Shown: positions 49,159 to 61,400 of the stretch, one piece after another
Layout of the letters: each line of letters starts with the position of its first letter
How positions within the stretch are numbered: position 1 is the stretch's first letter
NCBI GenBank assembly: GCA_037389465.1
Contig: JAZARR010000268.1
Span: 62,001 to 126,000 of the forward strand
DNA from: Baylisascaris procyonis
Lineage: Eukaryota > Nematoda > Chromadorea > Rhabditida > Ascarididae
Direction: 5' to 3'
Length of the DNA: 64,000 nt
The notes under the pieces: generated by a model
What the model saw: only the letters and a program-made list of their open reading frames with translations
Database searches by the model: none
Told to the model about the DNA's origin: nothing
Position numbers and translations under genes: made by a program

Positions 49159-51421
49159 CCGATCTATAAGTACAATTTTTTCAACAATTTCTGCCCTCCC
49201 CACCCCTGCATCACCATGCGATTACGGTGTACGGTATCCAAGAATACTTGATGCAGCACAACAGATGCACTATTTCCAGAACAGCAGGTCCATTGGATGT
49301 CGTACAATAGCATTTTAAAAAGGAATTGCCCAAAATATCGACTGTTTGTATTGGTTGAATAGAAAACATTGCATGAATCTCAAAAACGTGCTCGGAGGGT
49401 ATTGCTATATGATCTTCATAGCATTTATGTCTACCAGGTATGTTGAAAAAGGTGGAAGATCATTTAACTGATTAGGTCATTGTGACTTTCCTCCTCATTG
49501 GTGAAAGATTTGATATGCGATATATGTATGCCGCAAGGAAAAGTTGGGGCAGCTTCGCGACTTGAGTTGCGTATTTCGATTTGGTTGCATTGAGAAATAG
49601 GGCAAGATGCCTTCATTTTTATTGCGGCAGCCTACGTTTGACCTTTTATGGTGCAGCAGAGGTCAAGGCGAATGGTGGCAATAACACTCGCTAGAATAAC
49701 GATGGGTGGAACATGCAGAAAATTTCTTAGCCCAAACTGCTGAAATTTTCAGAAGAGAAGAATAGTATCGCCCCTCCTCCCTCCTCTCTTTATTTTCATT
49801 ACTGTTACCTCCCCAGATCTTTTTTTTTTTGCATCCATCAATGTGATGCACTATGTTTTAGCTGTCTAGCGCTGAAGGAAGCCTCATGTGAGCAAAACAA
49901 ATTGTTAGACTTATGTATGCCACCCAGTCAGTATTCATCTCAGGTGATCTATTCATTTCTATTCATCGGGCGAAACGTTTCAAAAATTGCTGACCGTGTA
50001 AACGTAATAGTTAAAGTGAATTGCTAATATAATAAAATTGTTTGCAGTTCGTCCACGTTTCACAAGGCCGTGTGCATCAAGGAGCGACGAGTACATCGAC
50101 GAGAAGGCAAACCCGCCGAAAATAGTTGCTTGATTGGGTCGATAGTTTCCTTCCCATTTTGGGATGCATTGGTTCTATCCTTGCGCGGGATCTCCAGTTT
50201 TCTCCCCCTCCATCCCCGCTTGCTGTCCCCAGCTATCGTATATAGTCCAGTAGTGTGCATCCCCTTCTTCCCCTCACAGGCGGGTCATATTCGTCCTTGT
50301 TTGTTTTGACATCACCGGTCTTCTATATCCTTCTTGTGCCCAACGATTACATTCTTTGGTCAACTCTATTTTGCGTTTTATCTGCTCGTTGGGTGTGTCT
50401 ATTTGATGCTGATGTTTTAAAGTTTGTGTTATAATCTGGAGATTGGAGTCTGTGTTTCTGATTTCCGAGAGCCTCCACATTTAGGTTCTATTAAAAACGC
50501 TGAAACTGAAGAAACGAAGATCCAACGGCAGTGAGATGTGGGAGGAAGGCAATTTCACAAATTCTGAGCACCTTAAATGCCATAAAATTTACGGCAGAGA
50601 ACGAATTCGTTCTTTAATGAGCAGTAAGAAAGCGAACTCTCTTCACTAGTAATTCAATTGACAGATTGAAATCCATCGGATTTATGTTTTTTATTTAGAA
50701 AGGAAAAGAGTGTTTACGGTTTTCTTGGGATCAAGTTTTTTCTGCTTGTTTCTATGTTTCGTTGAAACTATATCTTTGTATCTTTTGTGGTTATTTCGTT
50801 TTTCTGACTTATAGTTTCAGTCCTTCACGGTTTTCCTTTTCCAGTCATTTTCTCTTTCTTCCATGTTCGGCCCTCTCGTTCCTCAGATTGCACACTCAAC
50901 TCAAGTCATTTCCTCGATTGTTCTCGGAATTTTCACTTCGTGAGCATGATGCCAAAGAATACGGATGGTTAGATGTCAGAAATTGTTAATCGCCAGTCAA
51001 TTTTTTTTTTTTTTTTTTGAACTAATAAAACAATATTATGAACATTTCGCTTCACATTGTGGTGTCGTCTAGGTGGATTTTTCACACACTGAGACGTCAT
51101 GTGAATGGAGTAGCTGTACATCACGCAGGATTTGCAGGATAATGTCGGAAGAAGCTGGAGAGGTTTTTCTATGACAACGGTAGTGCAGATGTGTCTGAAG
51201 TTAACTGTTTGCTCAGTTCATTTTCTTTGCATTACATAGTTGAGGTGTTTCCGATAAGACTGGATACGACATTCGCATCATGAAAGTGTAGATGTTTTCC
51301 TGAGCAAACGGCGATTTGCCGGTCTATTTTTAACGCTCATCGAACTATACATAAGCTGTATAAGGTCGTCCTAAGACAACCCACTTCTAGGTAAGGGGCG
51401 TAACTTTATTTCTGCGCTATT

Positions 51422-51601
51422 ATGGCCAACGGCCTGGGGGCCTGCGCTCCACCCTTGACACCGATTCTGGGTAACGCCGGGAATGTTGAAGATGGTGTCA
51501 CATGTGGTGAGTATCTGCACATAAAACTCACTGCTTGTACAGTGCGGATTTCTTATATCTACCGCGAACATATTCCATCATGGTGGAAGGCGTTCAACTA
51601 A
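51422..51601 (+). CDS. Small ORF, 59 codons, unassigned
   Basis: ATG to TAA encoding MANGLGACAPPLTPILGNAG, continuing through DGVTCGEYLHIKL to IPSWWKAFN. It is GC-richer than its surroundings and has three cysteines. No splice signals or family support; it may be a repeat fragment. Confidence 0.25.
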   Translation: MANGLGACAPPLTPILGNAGNVEDGVTCGEYLHIKLTACTVRISYIYREHIPSWWKAFN

Positions 51602-52241
51602 TCTCCCATAAGAATTATGCACAGTCGTTTGTTTGATAAAGCTGAAACCAGTGTCGAACCCGTCGATCATGGATCGCACTTGCGTGCATTTATAGATGAC
51701 GTCCATTTGTTGTTCTATATGCTAATTATTTAGGGAGGGCAGGCGATGTGTCAGCCTTGCAGATTTCTTCGCAAAAGTGGGGCTGCAGATGGTGGTCTGA
51801 CGAAAGGTAACTGCGGGTTCACTAACACCCACATGAAGGATCCGCGAAGAGCTCGACGAGAAGCAGTGCCAATTTAACGAACATTATAGGATAACCGTAC
51901 CAAGCTGCACTTCCCGAACCAGCTAGAACACATAAGAATGATGCTTTCATTATGACTGAGTACTGATTAAACAATTTCTTGATCACTCTTTCAGCCGGAA
52001 GGAACATCTTTCCTTTGAAACAGCATTAAATTTATGTATTTTCGTGGCCAATGAGCTTATGCGCGAATAGCAGGGGAGGCAAGGAAGGAGGGAAGTGATT
52101 TTAAATTTAAAAAAAAAGACGGCTATTAAAAAGATGAACGCTAATGGAAGAAGGAAATAGAAATGCGGTATGTTGTTGGACTAGTGATCTATACAGTGAG
52201 CAGTATGATTCTCGGTGTTTAGATTTTCAACGACTTTGTTT

Positions 52242-52246
<5 letters not shown>

Positions 52247-52324
<78 letters not shown>
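52247..52324. repeat. (AT)n microsatellite
   Basis: About 39 uninterrupted AT units. Confidence 0.98.
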
Positions 52325-52327
<3 letters not shown>

Positions 52328-53400
52328 TTCGTATCAGTTTATGACTCCTAAGAAATGGATATTGCAGAACGTTTGTTGAGATATTCCACCCGGTGGGGTG
52401 AAACATCCTTACATGCGTTTTGCAAGCAGTGAAATATTTCTACCTTTTAAGCCTTTCAGTGGTCACCATAATCCCGATTGCGAGACTCGTCTAAGTTCGA
52501 ATTCCTGAAATCTGGAATGTAAAAGAATCTTGTTTGAATTTGTTCTGTTTTTTAAAGTTGTGGAAGGCATCTCTGATATTCTTATTGATGGTCTCGACTG
52601 AGCACAATCAAGAATGAAATGAATGCATCCATATCAATAAACTCTTAAAGCATATGCATACACCATCGAGTTGTCCACAAATGGAATACATAAAACGAGA
52701 TTGGTTCTCAACGTCACAAATGTGTCTATCTAATCTTGCTCAACAATTGAAATATTTAAGTCTACAACCTGTTGCGGCTCAATCGTATGGCTGCCCACCT
52801 TAATGTATTCTATACTTTTTCAAAGTTTTTCATGCATTTCTGATTATTTGTGAGTGAAACGGTCGATCAATTTTGTGCTGCAAGCGGTCAACATTCTCTG
52901 TTTTCAAAAAAATGCAATTTTCGCATCTGCATAGTTTAAAACTCTCACTGATTAAGCTTTAAGCGCATCCGAAATCCTATTTCCCGCTATCATATGGAGT
53001 TCATTGATTTCCTTTATCTATGTGCGCAGATCAGTGAAGCTGTGTGTTTGCGTGTGCATGCGTATTTGTGGTTGAATTTATGCATGAATATGTCAAGTTT
53101 CTTATAGGAACTTCCAGGAATCGCCCACAAGAGATTTTAAGCCACCTGATAGCTGATAACAAAATTCATGGGCCATATACTGGTAGATGTGGTTGGCTTT
53201 GACACCCGCTGGACCTTTTCGAGTGTTTCGCCATTGATTCGCACTTTATTCCTCTGTTTGTCGAGAGAATGTTCGTGGATTTGTGAATTCGTCGTGTGTA
53301 TCGGTTTTTTACTTAGTGCCTTATGTGGTAATAATAACCTGCAGAGTTCATTTCGCATTAGAGACCAGACCTATGTGTACGTTGAATGTTCTTTAACCAT

Positions 53401-53419
53401 TTGGATGTTTTCTTTGCAG
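53401..53419 (+). promoter_or_regulatory. Likely spliced-leader or 5'UTR acceptor of innexin B
   Basis: TTGGATGTTTTCTTTGCAG ends 28 bases upstream of the copy B ATG, almost the same spacing as in copy A. Confidence 0.55.
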
Positions 53420-53447
53420 GTTATAAACAGCAACAAGGAGGCGAGAG

Positions 53448-53634
53448 ATGTTGGTGGAAATCCCATTGCTTGGGTGTCTCCTATCGTCGGCAACCTCACG
53501 CCTCTTAGATGACACCGTTGACAGACTACATTTTGTGACCAATGTGAGGTTTTTGCTTCTCTGCGCAATGTTCATCGGTGCAAAACAGCATTTTGGGCAG
53601 CCGATTCAGTGTATGCTTCCTGCACATCTCGATC
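53448..53634 (+). CDS. Innexin B exon 1, intact
   Basis: 62 codons plus one base. MLVEIPLLGCLLSSATSRLL at the start and the same AKQHFGQPIQC end block as copy A. Many third-position differences from A with an open frame suggest it was under selection for some time after the duplication. Confidence 0.85.
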
Positions 53635-53670
53635 GTAAGTCAAGATTCACTTTATGCACAGAAGCCTAGA

Positions 53671-53700
53671 AGGGGAAGGGGGGGGGGGAGGGCAGAGGGG
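53671..53700 (+). repeat. G-rich tract in intron 1 of innexin B
   Basis: A G-run of more than ten bases flanked by shorter G-runs about 40 bases after exon 1. Copy A has G-rich sequence at a similar place in its first intron (about 38458-38515). Confidence 0.85.
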
Positions 53701-55438
53701 TCAGTATCGGAGAAAGGGAATACTGAAGGTGGAGGAATGACTCCTTTCAAATTTTTTTTGATCGTAGAAAAGATAATTGAATCTACACATATCTTATTGG
53801 AGGGCTTACTATCGAGTGATAAAGGCCTTAATTTTTTCCTCTTCCTGCAGTAAAAAGGACGAAAGTGGTGGAATATGTAAATCGATAGTCAATGAACTAC
53901 TATCGAGTGAATTGCTCATCTTTATGGAAACATATGAAATGTTTTCCCTTCCGTCGCAGTTTGATTAGGTATTGCGGCAAAAAGCGACGCTAACATTGTT
54001 CTCATATGGCTGATTGGTGTTGCATTCAATTCCGGTTGTGCTTATGAAGATCAGTGCAGTTCATTGGAGAGATGGGGAAGATTCTTGACACCGAGATTTG
54101 GTTCAATGCATTTTTCGGCACAAAACCGCGTTTTCATTTTGCGAGGACGTTTGCATGTTACGCTGTTCTTTTCACCTTATTATCCTTCTTTCAGCGAGTG
54201 AGAATCACTTTTGCCGATAGCGGGGTGCTGCTAATCGCTTTCGGTTGCTGAAGATTGTTGGGCAGTCGCTTTCTAGGGCTCCCCGGCAGACCAACTTTTT
54301 ACTTTCCCTTCGAAATTGGTTGTAGATGCCGGTCGGAAATCTGCTGCGAGCGAATTCCATCTCCATAGTCTACCTCCTCACACAAGGAAGAAGGCTTTAA
54401 GGAACCGGGATATGGAGGACATCTTGTTAGCTTTAGTTGGCCAGAGGATCAGTAATCCGTCATTTCTATCATCCTCATATTAGGAATCTTTTTTCACATT
54501 GCACTGCATTTTTGCCATATCCCACAGTCCAAAGTCCTATCCCACCGAAGTCAACTATTATCAAATGAGTTTTGACATAATACAATTTTTTCTTCTTTGT
54601 TTTTATCAGATTTTATTAGCTACTCTTAATGCGTTTAGTTTCATTGATTTTATGTGGGAAAGTGTTGACCAACAGTGCTCTTTTCCATTGGTCAGTAGAA
54701 TAATAAATACAAGAAGCAGAATTCCTGGCTCAGCTAGCAAAATAGATAAAAAGGCCTGAAGCTGATTATTTAACCAAAAAAATTTAAACACAGATGTTGA
54801 TTCGGTGGTAGAGCTTCTAACTTGTGGAGCTTTAAAGTGAGGACTATTGGGAAAGGTTTTGTTGAGAAGAAAGCATTAAAACTTGCATACCGAGTGAGAC
54901 ATTTCGTATTACATCCAGAATACCTGTTCTGCTGACAAAAAAAGAGAAAGGAATATAAAGCTTTTTACTAGTACATTTGAGAGTATTGTCAACCATCCCG
55001 ATGCAAGACAACATTATAGCAGTTCTCAGAATAGTGGCAAATGTGATTCAAGAATGGAGATGCTTTTTGAAATCCTTTTTTGTTAGCTGCAGTGAATAAA
55101 CAAAAAGGCTAATTATTTTTGTATTGCACGCTCATCTTTCCGATAACTTTGCGTGATGATGGCATAACAAATTTATTGTTATTCTACATTTTTTGCTTCG
55201 TTGATAGGTTGATCGTTTTTAGCCTCGATAAATAGCGTCTCCACAGAATAGTGCAATGTTGTATGAATAATAAACTACAGGTCGTTAATTGAATAATGAG
55301 CAACGAGTATCGCTATGATGGGTTGTGATGAAACATAGACAAAAGGTGAGAGAGTGTTGTTGTATGTGGTCGACATAAGAACATCCTCATTGGTTATTGG
55401 TATGTAGTGAATATAACCAAGGTTACTGTTATGTTTAG

Positions 55439-55520
55439 TGGCTACCGTACTTCTTCGCAATCCAGCCGCTTTGTTTTTATTTACCCACTTGGATATGGCA
55501 CACGCTTCAGCAACATACAT
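55439..55520 (+). pseudogene. Innexin B exon 3 without a usable donor
   Basis: Acceptor TTATGTTTAG is intact. The frame reads WLPYFFAIQPLCF, then WIWHTLQQ, and continues into intron sequence to a TGA about 25 bases later without a suitable GT. Confidence 0.75.
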
Positions 55521-55621
55521 TAAGCTTTCTTTATTGAAAATTTTTCTTTTTTATGTTCTGATGTTTGATCGAATCGTTGAAGAGCAATCTTTATCTCTGT
55601 CCCTTTCTTGCTCTGTTATAG

Positions 55622-55804
55622 TGCCTTGCTTGTAAAGTGCAACTTTCAAGATCTGCTGCTGAGTTAATTGGAAGTCACGTTAGGGATCACGCATTCAATG
55701 CGTATTTCACTGCAGACTTTATACGTTTGGGACGTTTTATCATGTATTTTACATCAAACGCATCTAAATGCGGAACGGTGGAAGGGATGAGCAAAAGGAA
55801 GCAG
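55622..55804 (+). CDS. Possible innexin B exon 4 (cytoplasmic loop)
   Basis: Acceptor CTCTGTTATAG, donor CAG/GTGAAG, 61 open codons containing SRSAAELIGSHVRDHAF and RFIMYFTSNASK. Resemblance to the copy A loop exon is weak and mostly positional. An inner acceptor (TTGTAAAG, exon from 55638) would keep the phase used in copy A. Confidence 0.4.
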
Positions 55805-58464
55805 GTGAAGTGCCTTTTGTGGCGACCTGAATTTGCGTGATTGTAATTGAATTTTCGCTATTTTATTTACTTTCTGATACAAAGTGAGATGGGGGAGGGG
55901 GAGGTGGAGAATTGAGGTGAATGTTTGACTTGTGTCTTATCTTCATGCGTTCAATGTGCAACTGAATTCATGTGATTCTTCAGTCATTTTCATTAGGGAC
56001 AGCTGGGTGTCATCATTGCTTTGAGTTTTCAACTGTATTCAGTCTAGGGCCAGTTCGATTAAAATTTGCATGTATTCTTATTCATTTTCTGAATTTATGA
56101 TATGTGGTGTGGAAAGTGCTGATGTGGTCAATGGCCAAAGACGTGAATGCATTTTAAACCTATCAGAATTTCATCAAACGCTGGCCAGGTTACAAAACGA
56201 ATAGAAAATCGTGCCTGAGGAGTTGATTACCACTCATCTGGCCAGCCACCTCGCAGCCAATATAGACTCACCAACCACTGCACACTTGCGCCAATCAGAG
56301 GTACTCACCAACCATTACATACCGTTGCGTTCCATTCACTTAACCGGTCATAGTCGCAAATTGCCAACACAAAGTAAATGCTTCTGTAAAAACAATGCTT
56401 TCATGTTTTCAGTCTGTGTGTTAGATGGCTATATTAACTTCGAGGGGAGTTATAGACATTTTAATGCCATGAACAATTTACCTGCATTTTGCACAGGTCG
56501 CTCTTTCATTTCACACCTGTTGGGTCGCAGGAAAACGAGGTTTCTGTTTGGGTGGGATTGAGTGAAATATGCAGACATTGATTTTTGCATTTCGTTCTTG
56601 TTGGCAATTGATGGCACTTATTGGTCAAGCGAGCAGAATGCAAAAAGCACGCGCTGCGTCGGCTTTCGTCATATTTTTCTTCACTTCTTCTTACAATTTA
56701 TGCAAAGTTCGTAATTTTTTCAGAATTCATTTCAACTAAAGAACTTCTCGAACATTCGTAAAACCTTAAGTGTTCAAGGAATTGCTTGTGAACCCTCACG
56801 AACACTCATACTTTCATTATTGTTTTTGATGTAGTATTTAGTTTATACAATATATAAAGTTTGATGAAATGTTGATCAGGAAATATGGAAACAAATGCCG
56901 CCAGAAGAGCATTGACAAATAGCTTTCGTTAAATCCCTTCCTAGCATGTGAACGGCATTTTCCGCTTTTTTCGTAAATATTTATGCGATGACCAAGTTCA
57001 TTGAAATCTTTCGTGGAGAATTACGACTTCATTTTTGTCTTATATAAACTTTTTAGAGACCTCTTCATTTTTCTGCTTATAGTGTACATTATTAAACTAT
57101 TTGGAATAAGTTCTTTTTGGAATATTGCTGTATGGATGGGAGTATTACATGAAAATATTTCGTAAAATGGAAAAAGAATGGAATATCTCTAGGAGGAGGA
57201 TGAATTTGTACCGCATCACATTCCCTAGGCAATAAGCTGCTTAATTCATCGTAGTAGAGCGTGAAATTATACTGCACTTCGCATTTACAGCCATACGGAA
57301 AGGCGCTATTATCTCGATTAACGAAGTGTAACTAAAGAGAACACTTTAACGGATACGAAAATATTCAATGGTGCGATCGGAATGTGCAACCCTTAAACTT
57401 TTATATCGCTCTTTTTTGAACTGTATTTTTTTCTATTAAGCCTATGAGCAGAAACGTGTAATGCCGTGGTTCGATAAGTGAGTCATGAATTTTTTTATAT
57501 GCTGTGCGATGTAGAGAAATATAGGCAAAGAATGCACACTTTCACAGCACTCGAATCACACATCACTCATATAAACGTTCATTTCTTATGTTTAATAATG
57601 TCAATCTATCAGAAAATATTTGCACACTTTATATTTCACTGCACTGCACTGCACTGTAATATAAAACTTACTGCCAATATCACAACGAAATTTACGATGG
57701 AAGTGCAAATGCACTCATTTACAGTATTTCAAAAGCATTGTGCAATGCAGCATAGTGAAGACATTATTAGAAATGTAGTGCAATGGACTGTGAAGTATTT
57801 TTATGCTTAGTTGATTTGCACGTTTAGAAATCAATGATTGTTTTCTGGCTGTAAATAAGTCCGCTCCATGACGTTTATCATGGGAGGGCCGAAAAATATA
57901 CATGCTGCAAACATGCTCACAGACTTGCATGCATTACACTACCGGATCGCACTTTTAACCGCTTGCATTTTCATCTCGGGATTTGCATTTTTGTGATTCA
58001 TTCGACGAATTGAAGTGAAATATATGCAGTGAATAGCAAGGCTTACTTTTGGGTACAGCTGACAAAAATCAACGCCATATTGCTCGACTATGCCTTATAT
58101 GCTGTCATCAGTATGCAAAGTGATTGAAATTCCGAGGTTCAAGTTTCATCAGAAGCAAATTTTTTTCAAACACATTCAGCATATCAAGCCGAAAAGTGTA
58201 CTCCAACGATATTTTGAGTAGACGGTGAGATGGCGAAGCCGGAAGATAAACCAGGAAGGATGGGGAGGTGTTTTTTGCGCTACTATAGGTCGACCATAGA
58301 AGCATTTAGTTCGCATATAATTTTCACAATTGAGAGGTTTTTAATTGCGTAGCTTTGTTATGATATCAGATCGTGGAGAAGAGGCCTTTGAACCATCAGG
58401 AGGTGAACATCAGCATTGCTCATAAAATTTTTTAATTCATCGACTGCGCCAAGTTTTTTATCAG
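55805..58464. other. Region without supported genes
   Basis: No exon of the innexin B gene or other family seen. Contains a G-rich tract at 55886-55908 and a CACTG pentamer repeated about four times at 57638-57656. Confidence 0.5.
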
Positions 58465-61400
58465 AAGGACATGAGTGCAACAGCAGTCATGCCCAGGAGG
58501 ACTGCATCCTACGTGATCTTCCTTAACATCAAGTCACCACAAGACGCTATAAGGCTTTTATTGAGAGTGTCGTCAAATTTCGGTGATAGGAATTTAGGGA
58601 CGTACAAATACAGAGATACGAAACCAGAGAGCGCGCAGACACTATTCTTTTTAATCGCTGGGAATTTGCACATATCGAATTCTTATACTCTACAAAAACA
58701 CTTGCTGCGTAATTCATCATTAAATTTGTTCTCCAACTGACGTCACTTCCTTTTGGAGCATTTATCTTTATAACTGGCCATTGTTAGTGACTAAGCTCGC
58801 AAAAGCTTGTTTTTATGCGTTTACGTTTTGAAGTGCATTCTCTCTCACAATCTCCACTTCGTTTTTCAGAATTGTGTTTTATGATGGCGTCATATCTGTG
58901 CATTTACATCAGGTTAACAGATATGAGGAAGGGGACGTTGTCCCGAATGGAGCAGTCCAGTTTACCTCCTTGTGAGATCTTTCATCTCTCTTCGGCCCAC
59001 GAATGTGAAATCATCCGCCACCCTTCCCTCCCCACCCTTTCTTCTCTCTCAGTAGTAACGGACGTTTTTGCCATAAACTTTTGCTGACTATCTACTTTCT
59101 TCTCGCTAACTTTTTACTCTTTGTTGATCTCAGTGTTTTTGCAAACCTATATTTTCAAAAGCATTATATCGTCTATATATGTGTGCAGATATGTCTATCG
59201 ATCTGACTGATGACTTCAATTCGGGAACCATCAAAACTTCGGCTGCGAAATCTAGCGGATCTAATATATACCGTTGAAGGATAAACGATACATCAACGTC
59301 CAGGTTGACCGATCAGTTTCGAAAGGTTATACTGTCACTGAAAAGTGTCCCAAATCTTACATATATTTTTCAATCGGTCGTCTCACAAAAATAAAATCAT
59401 TTATGAAGTTGTCACAGCATTAAAGAAATGAATGACGATTGGGCACATTTTATTATTTATTAGCAGTTTGTGAAACCATTTAACCCAATGAAACGCATAT
59501 TATATGGAATCTTCTTGCCTGTTTTTCAACTGTCAAATTCAAAAATTCTAATCTTTGTACCTCAAATTGGCGTTCTTAACGGAATCAGTCGACCAATTAT
59601 TTGAATAATGTGGAATTTTAAGGATTTGCTTGATTTGTTCATTGTTTGAGTAGCATGATAGTTTAGGGTTTTTCCTTGTACTGTGATGATGTTTGCATCC
59701 TAAATCTGATAGATCAGGTGATTTATGACGTCATCTCTGGATTCTAAGATTTCTTGTGGTTTTGTTTACTCTCTTGGCTTTGTGTTACCTTCCGATTGTC
59801 TCGTTGTTCCATTCATTTCCAAATTTCGAAGCTTTCAGTTTACATTGCATTTTAATGCTGAATTACAAGTTTATCCTCAGATATTTTTCATCACTTCTAT
59901 TTTGCTATATATTTCAGTCAAGAAGCATCAAATTTTCACCTCTTATTGAGCTTGGGTGACGATCAAATTGTGTATCATAGCACATTCACCTGAGCAGGTG
60001 TTCACAACAGCCGTCATTTCTGCCTCACATTCCACTCATTATTGATCAGCACCGTACTCAGCGTTTCAAAATATCTCATCGAAAGATTCGATATCTCATC
60101 GCTCAATACGTAGAAAGGGATGGAAAAGCTTCAGTGGATTTCAACCATATCTCAGTTGGTAATTGTCATCGTTATTCGGTTTTCTGACCTTTTCACTCCC
60201 ATTATAGATTGTACCATCCAAAAATTGTACCTAATACCAAGGGAATCATGGGGGATGCCGTTTGGCTCGTTTTCCTCAAATGTGGTTCATGGACACACCT
60301 CGTGCACTTACGACCGCATTTCATTCTACCTAGCCGTTCCTAAACCGACTTAGGCGTAATTCGGTTGCAGATCTTTTATCTATACCTTTGGTCTGTGTAT
60401 TTTATGATCCATTTTATCTTGTCTTTTAAACTTTTGGAATGTCATAATCAAACGCTTTCCAATTTTGAGGAAAGTTCGGGGGCATAATTCAAAAAATGCG
60501 ACAAATACGATGTAATACAAAGGATACGGAATCGAAACCATGAACTGCATTTAAAAATTATAGTTGAACGTAACATCTGATTCTCGTTCAACCTGTTCGC
60601 ATTTCCTAGAGTAAGAAAGATCTCTACTATTGTGATGGTAAGTACCGGATAAGTGTTGATTGGCGTCGATCATAAATTGGTGAGTGCTCATAGTTTTAGA
60701 TGCTGTTCGATATTGACATTAGAATTGCCTATTTGCAAAATGATTTTCAATGGTACCGAGCACGGAAACTTCTGAACTATAACATTCTCATAAGAATGGA
60801 GTGGAGTAAATGGGGAATTATGAATACCTTTTGAATTCATTTTTTTGCGTGGGCGATATCAAGGGCACTAGCAGTAAAAAAAGCGAAAACTACACTTCTC
60901 TTGGAAAAATCGGAGCTACAATATGGTGGGTAAAAGCCATGTTTTATAAACAAGGTGCTCACTTCACCACGGCGCTGGAACAGTTCAGTTCAGTGGATGC
61001 CTAAAGGGTGGATAGGATGAGCTGTGCGCGGTGAATTTGACCTGAAGATGAAACTACTTGCTCTAGTTTTTACAGAAATTGTATAAGTTATTGCAAATCT
61101 AAATGAGAAAACAGTCAAACTGAAGAAAAAACCTTCATATCAGGGCTGGCGTTTTCACCTCTCCTTGACCCCTGCCTTCTCCGCGTCCACCACAGTGCTG
61201 TTCCCTCTCAAGGAGAAGAGACCATTTCTTCTGTCTGTCTCGCAGTACGCCAAGTTCTTCATTCCGTACAATGAAAAAATCCCCATTCTTTCACCTATCA
61301 CTTCCTTCTCCTCCTATCACGCCATCACGCGATAGAAATTATGAGCGGTTTACAAAAAGCTTGTCATTGAAGAATGTCTCAGTGGAAATCCTATTCATTG

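Larger units (their letters stand above)
48990..53400. other. Spacer between the two innexin copies
   Basis: About 4.4 kb with no supported multi-exon gene. It contains a T18 run at 51001-51018, a small GC-richer ORF at 51422-51601, and the AT microsatellite at about 52247-52324. CT-rich low-complexity sequence spans about 50145-50280. Confidence 0.55.
53448..55804 (+). pseudogene. Innexin copy B, probably a decaying tandem duplicate
   Basis: Exon 1 (53448-53634) is intact and matches copy A at 51 of 62 residues with the same length and donor phase (GATC/GTAAGT). Only the end of exon 2 is recognisable (PTEVNYYQ at about 54541-54564), followed by ATGAGT where a GT donor is expected. Exon 3 (55439-55520) encodes WLPYFFAIQPLCFYLPTW and HTLQQ, but at the donor position copy A has A/GTAAGC while B has T/TAAGC, and no other GT keeps the helix intact. 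A possible exon 4 (55622-55804) has CKVQLSRSAAELIGSH in cytoplasmic-loop position. No helix 3, loop 2 or helix 4 exons were found to the window end. It could instead be a functional gene with assembly errors or unusual splicing. Confidence 0.6.

Noticed and set aside
53371..53575. Minus-strand ORFs opposite innexin B exon 1
   Set aside because: Shadows of the conserved coding exon.
54800..54860. Sequence with GGTGGTAGAGC resembling a tRNA D-arm
   Set aside because: No matching acceptor stem or T-arm (GTTCGAATC) at the proper distance.
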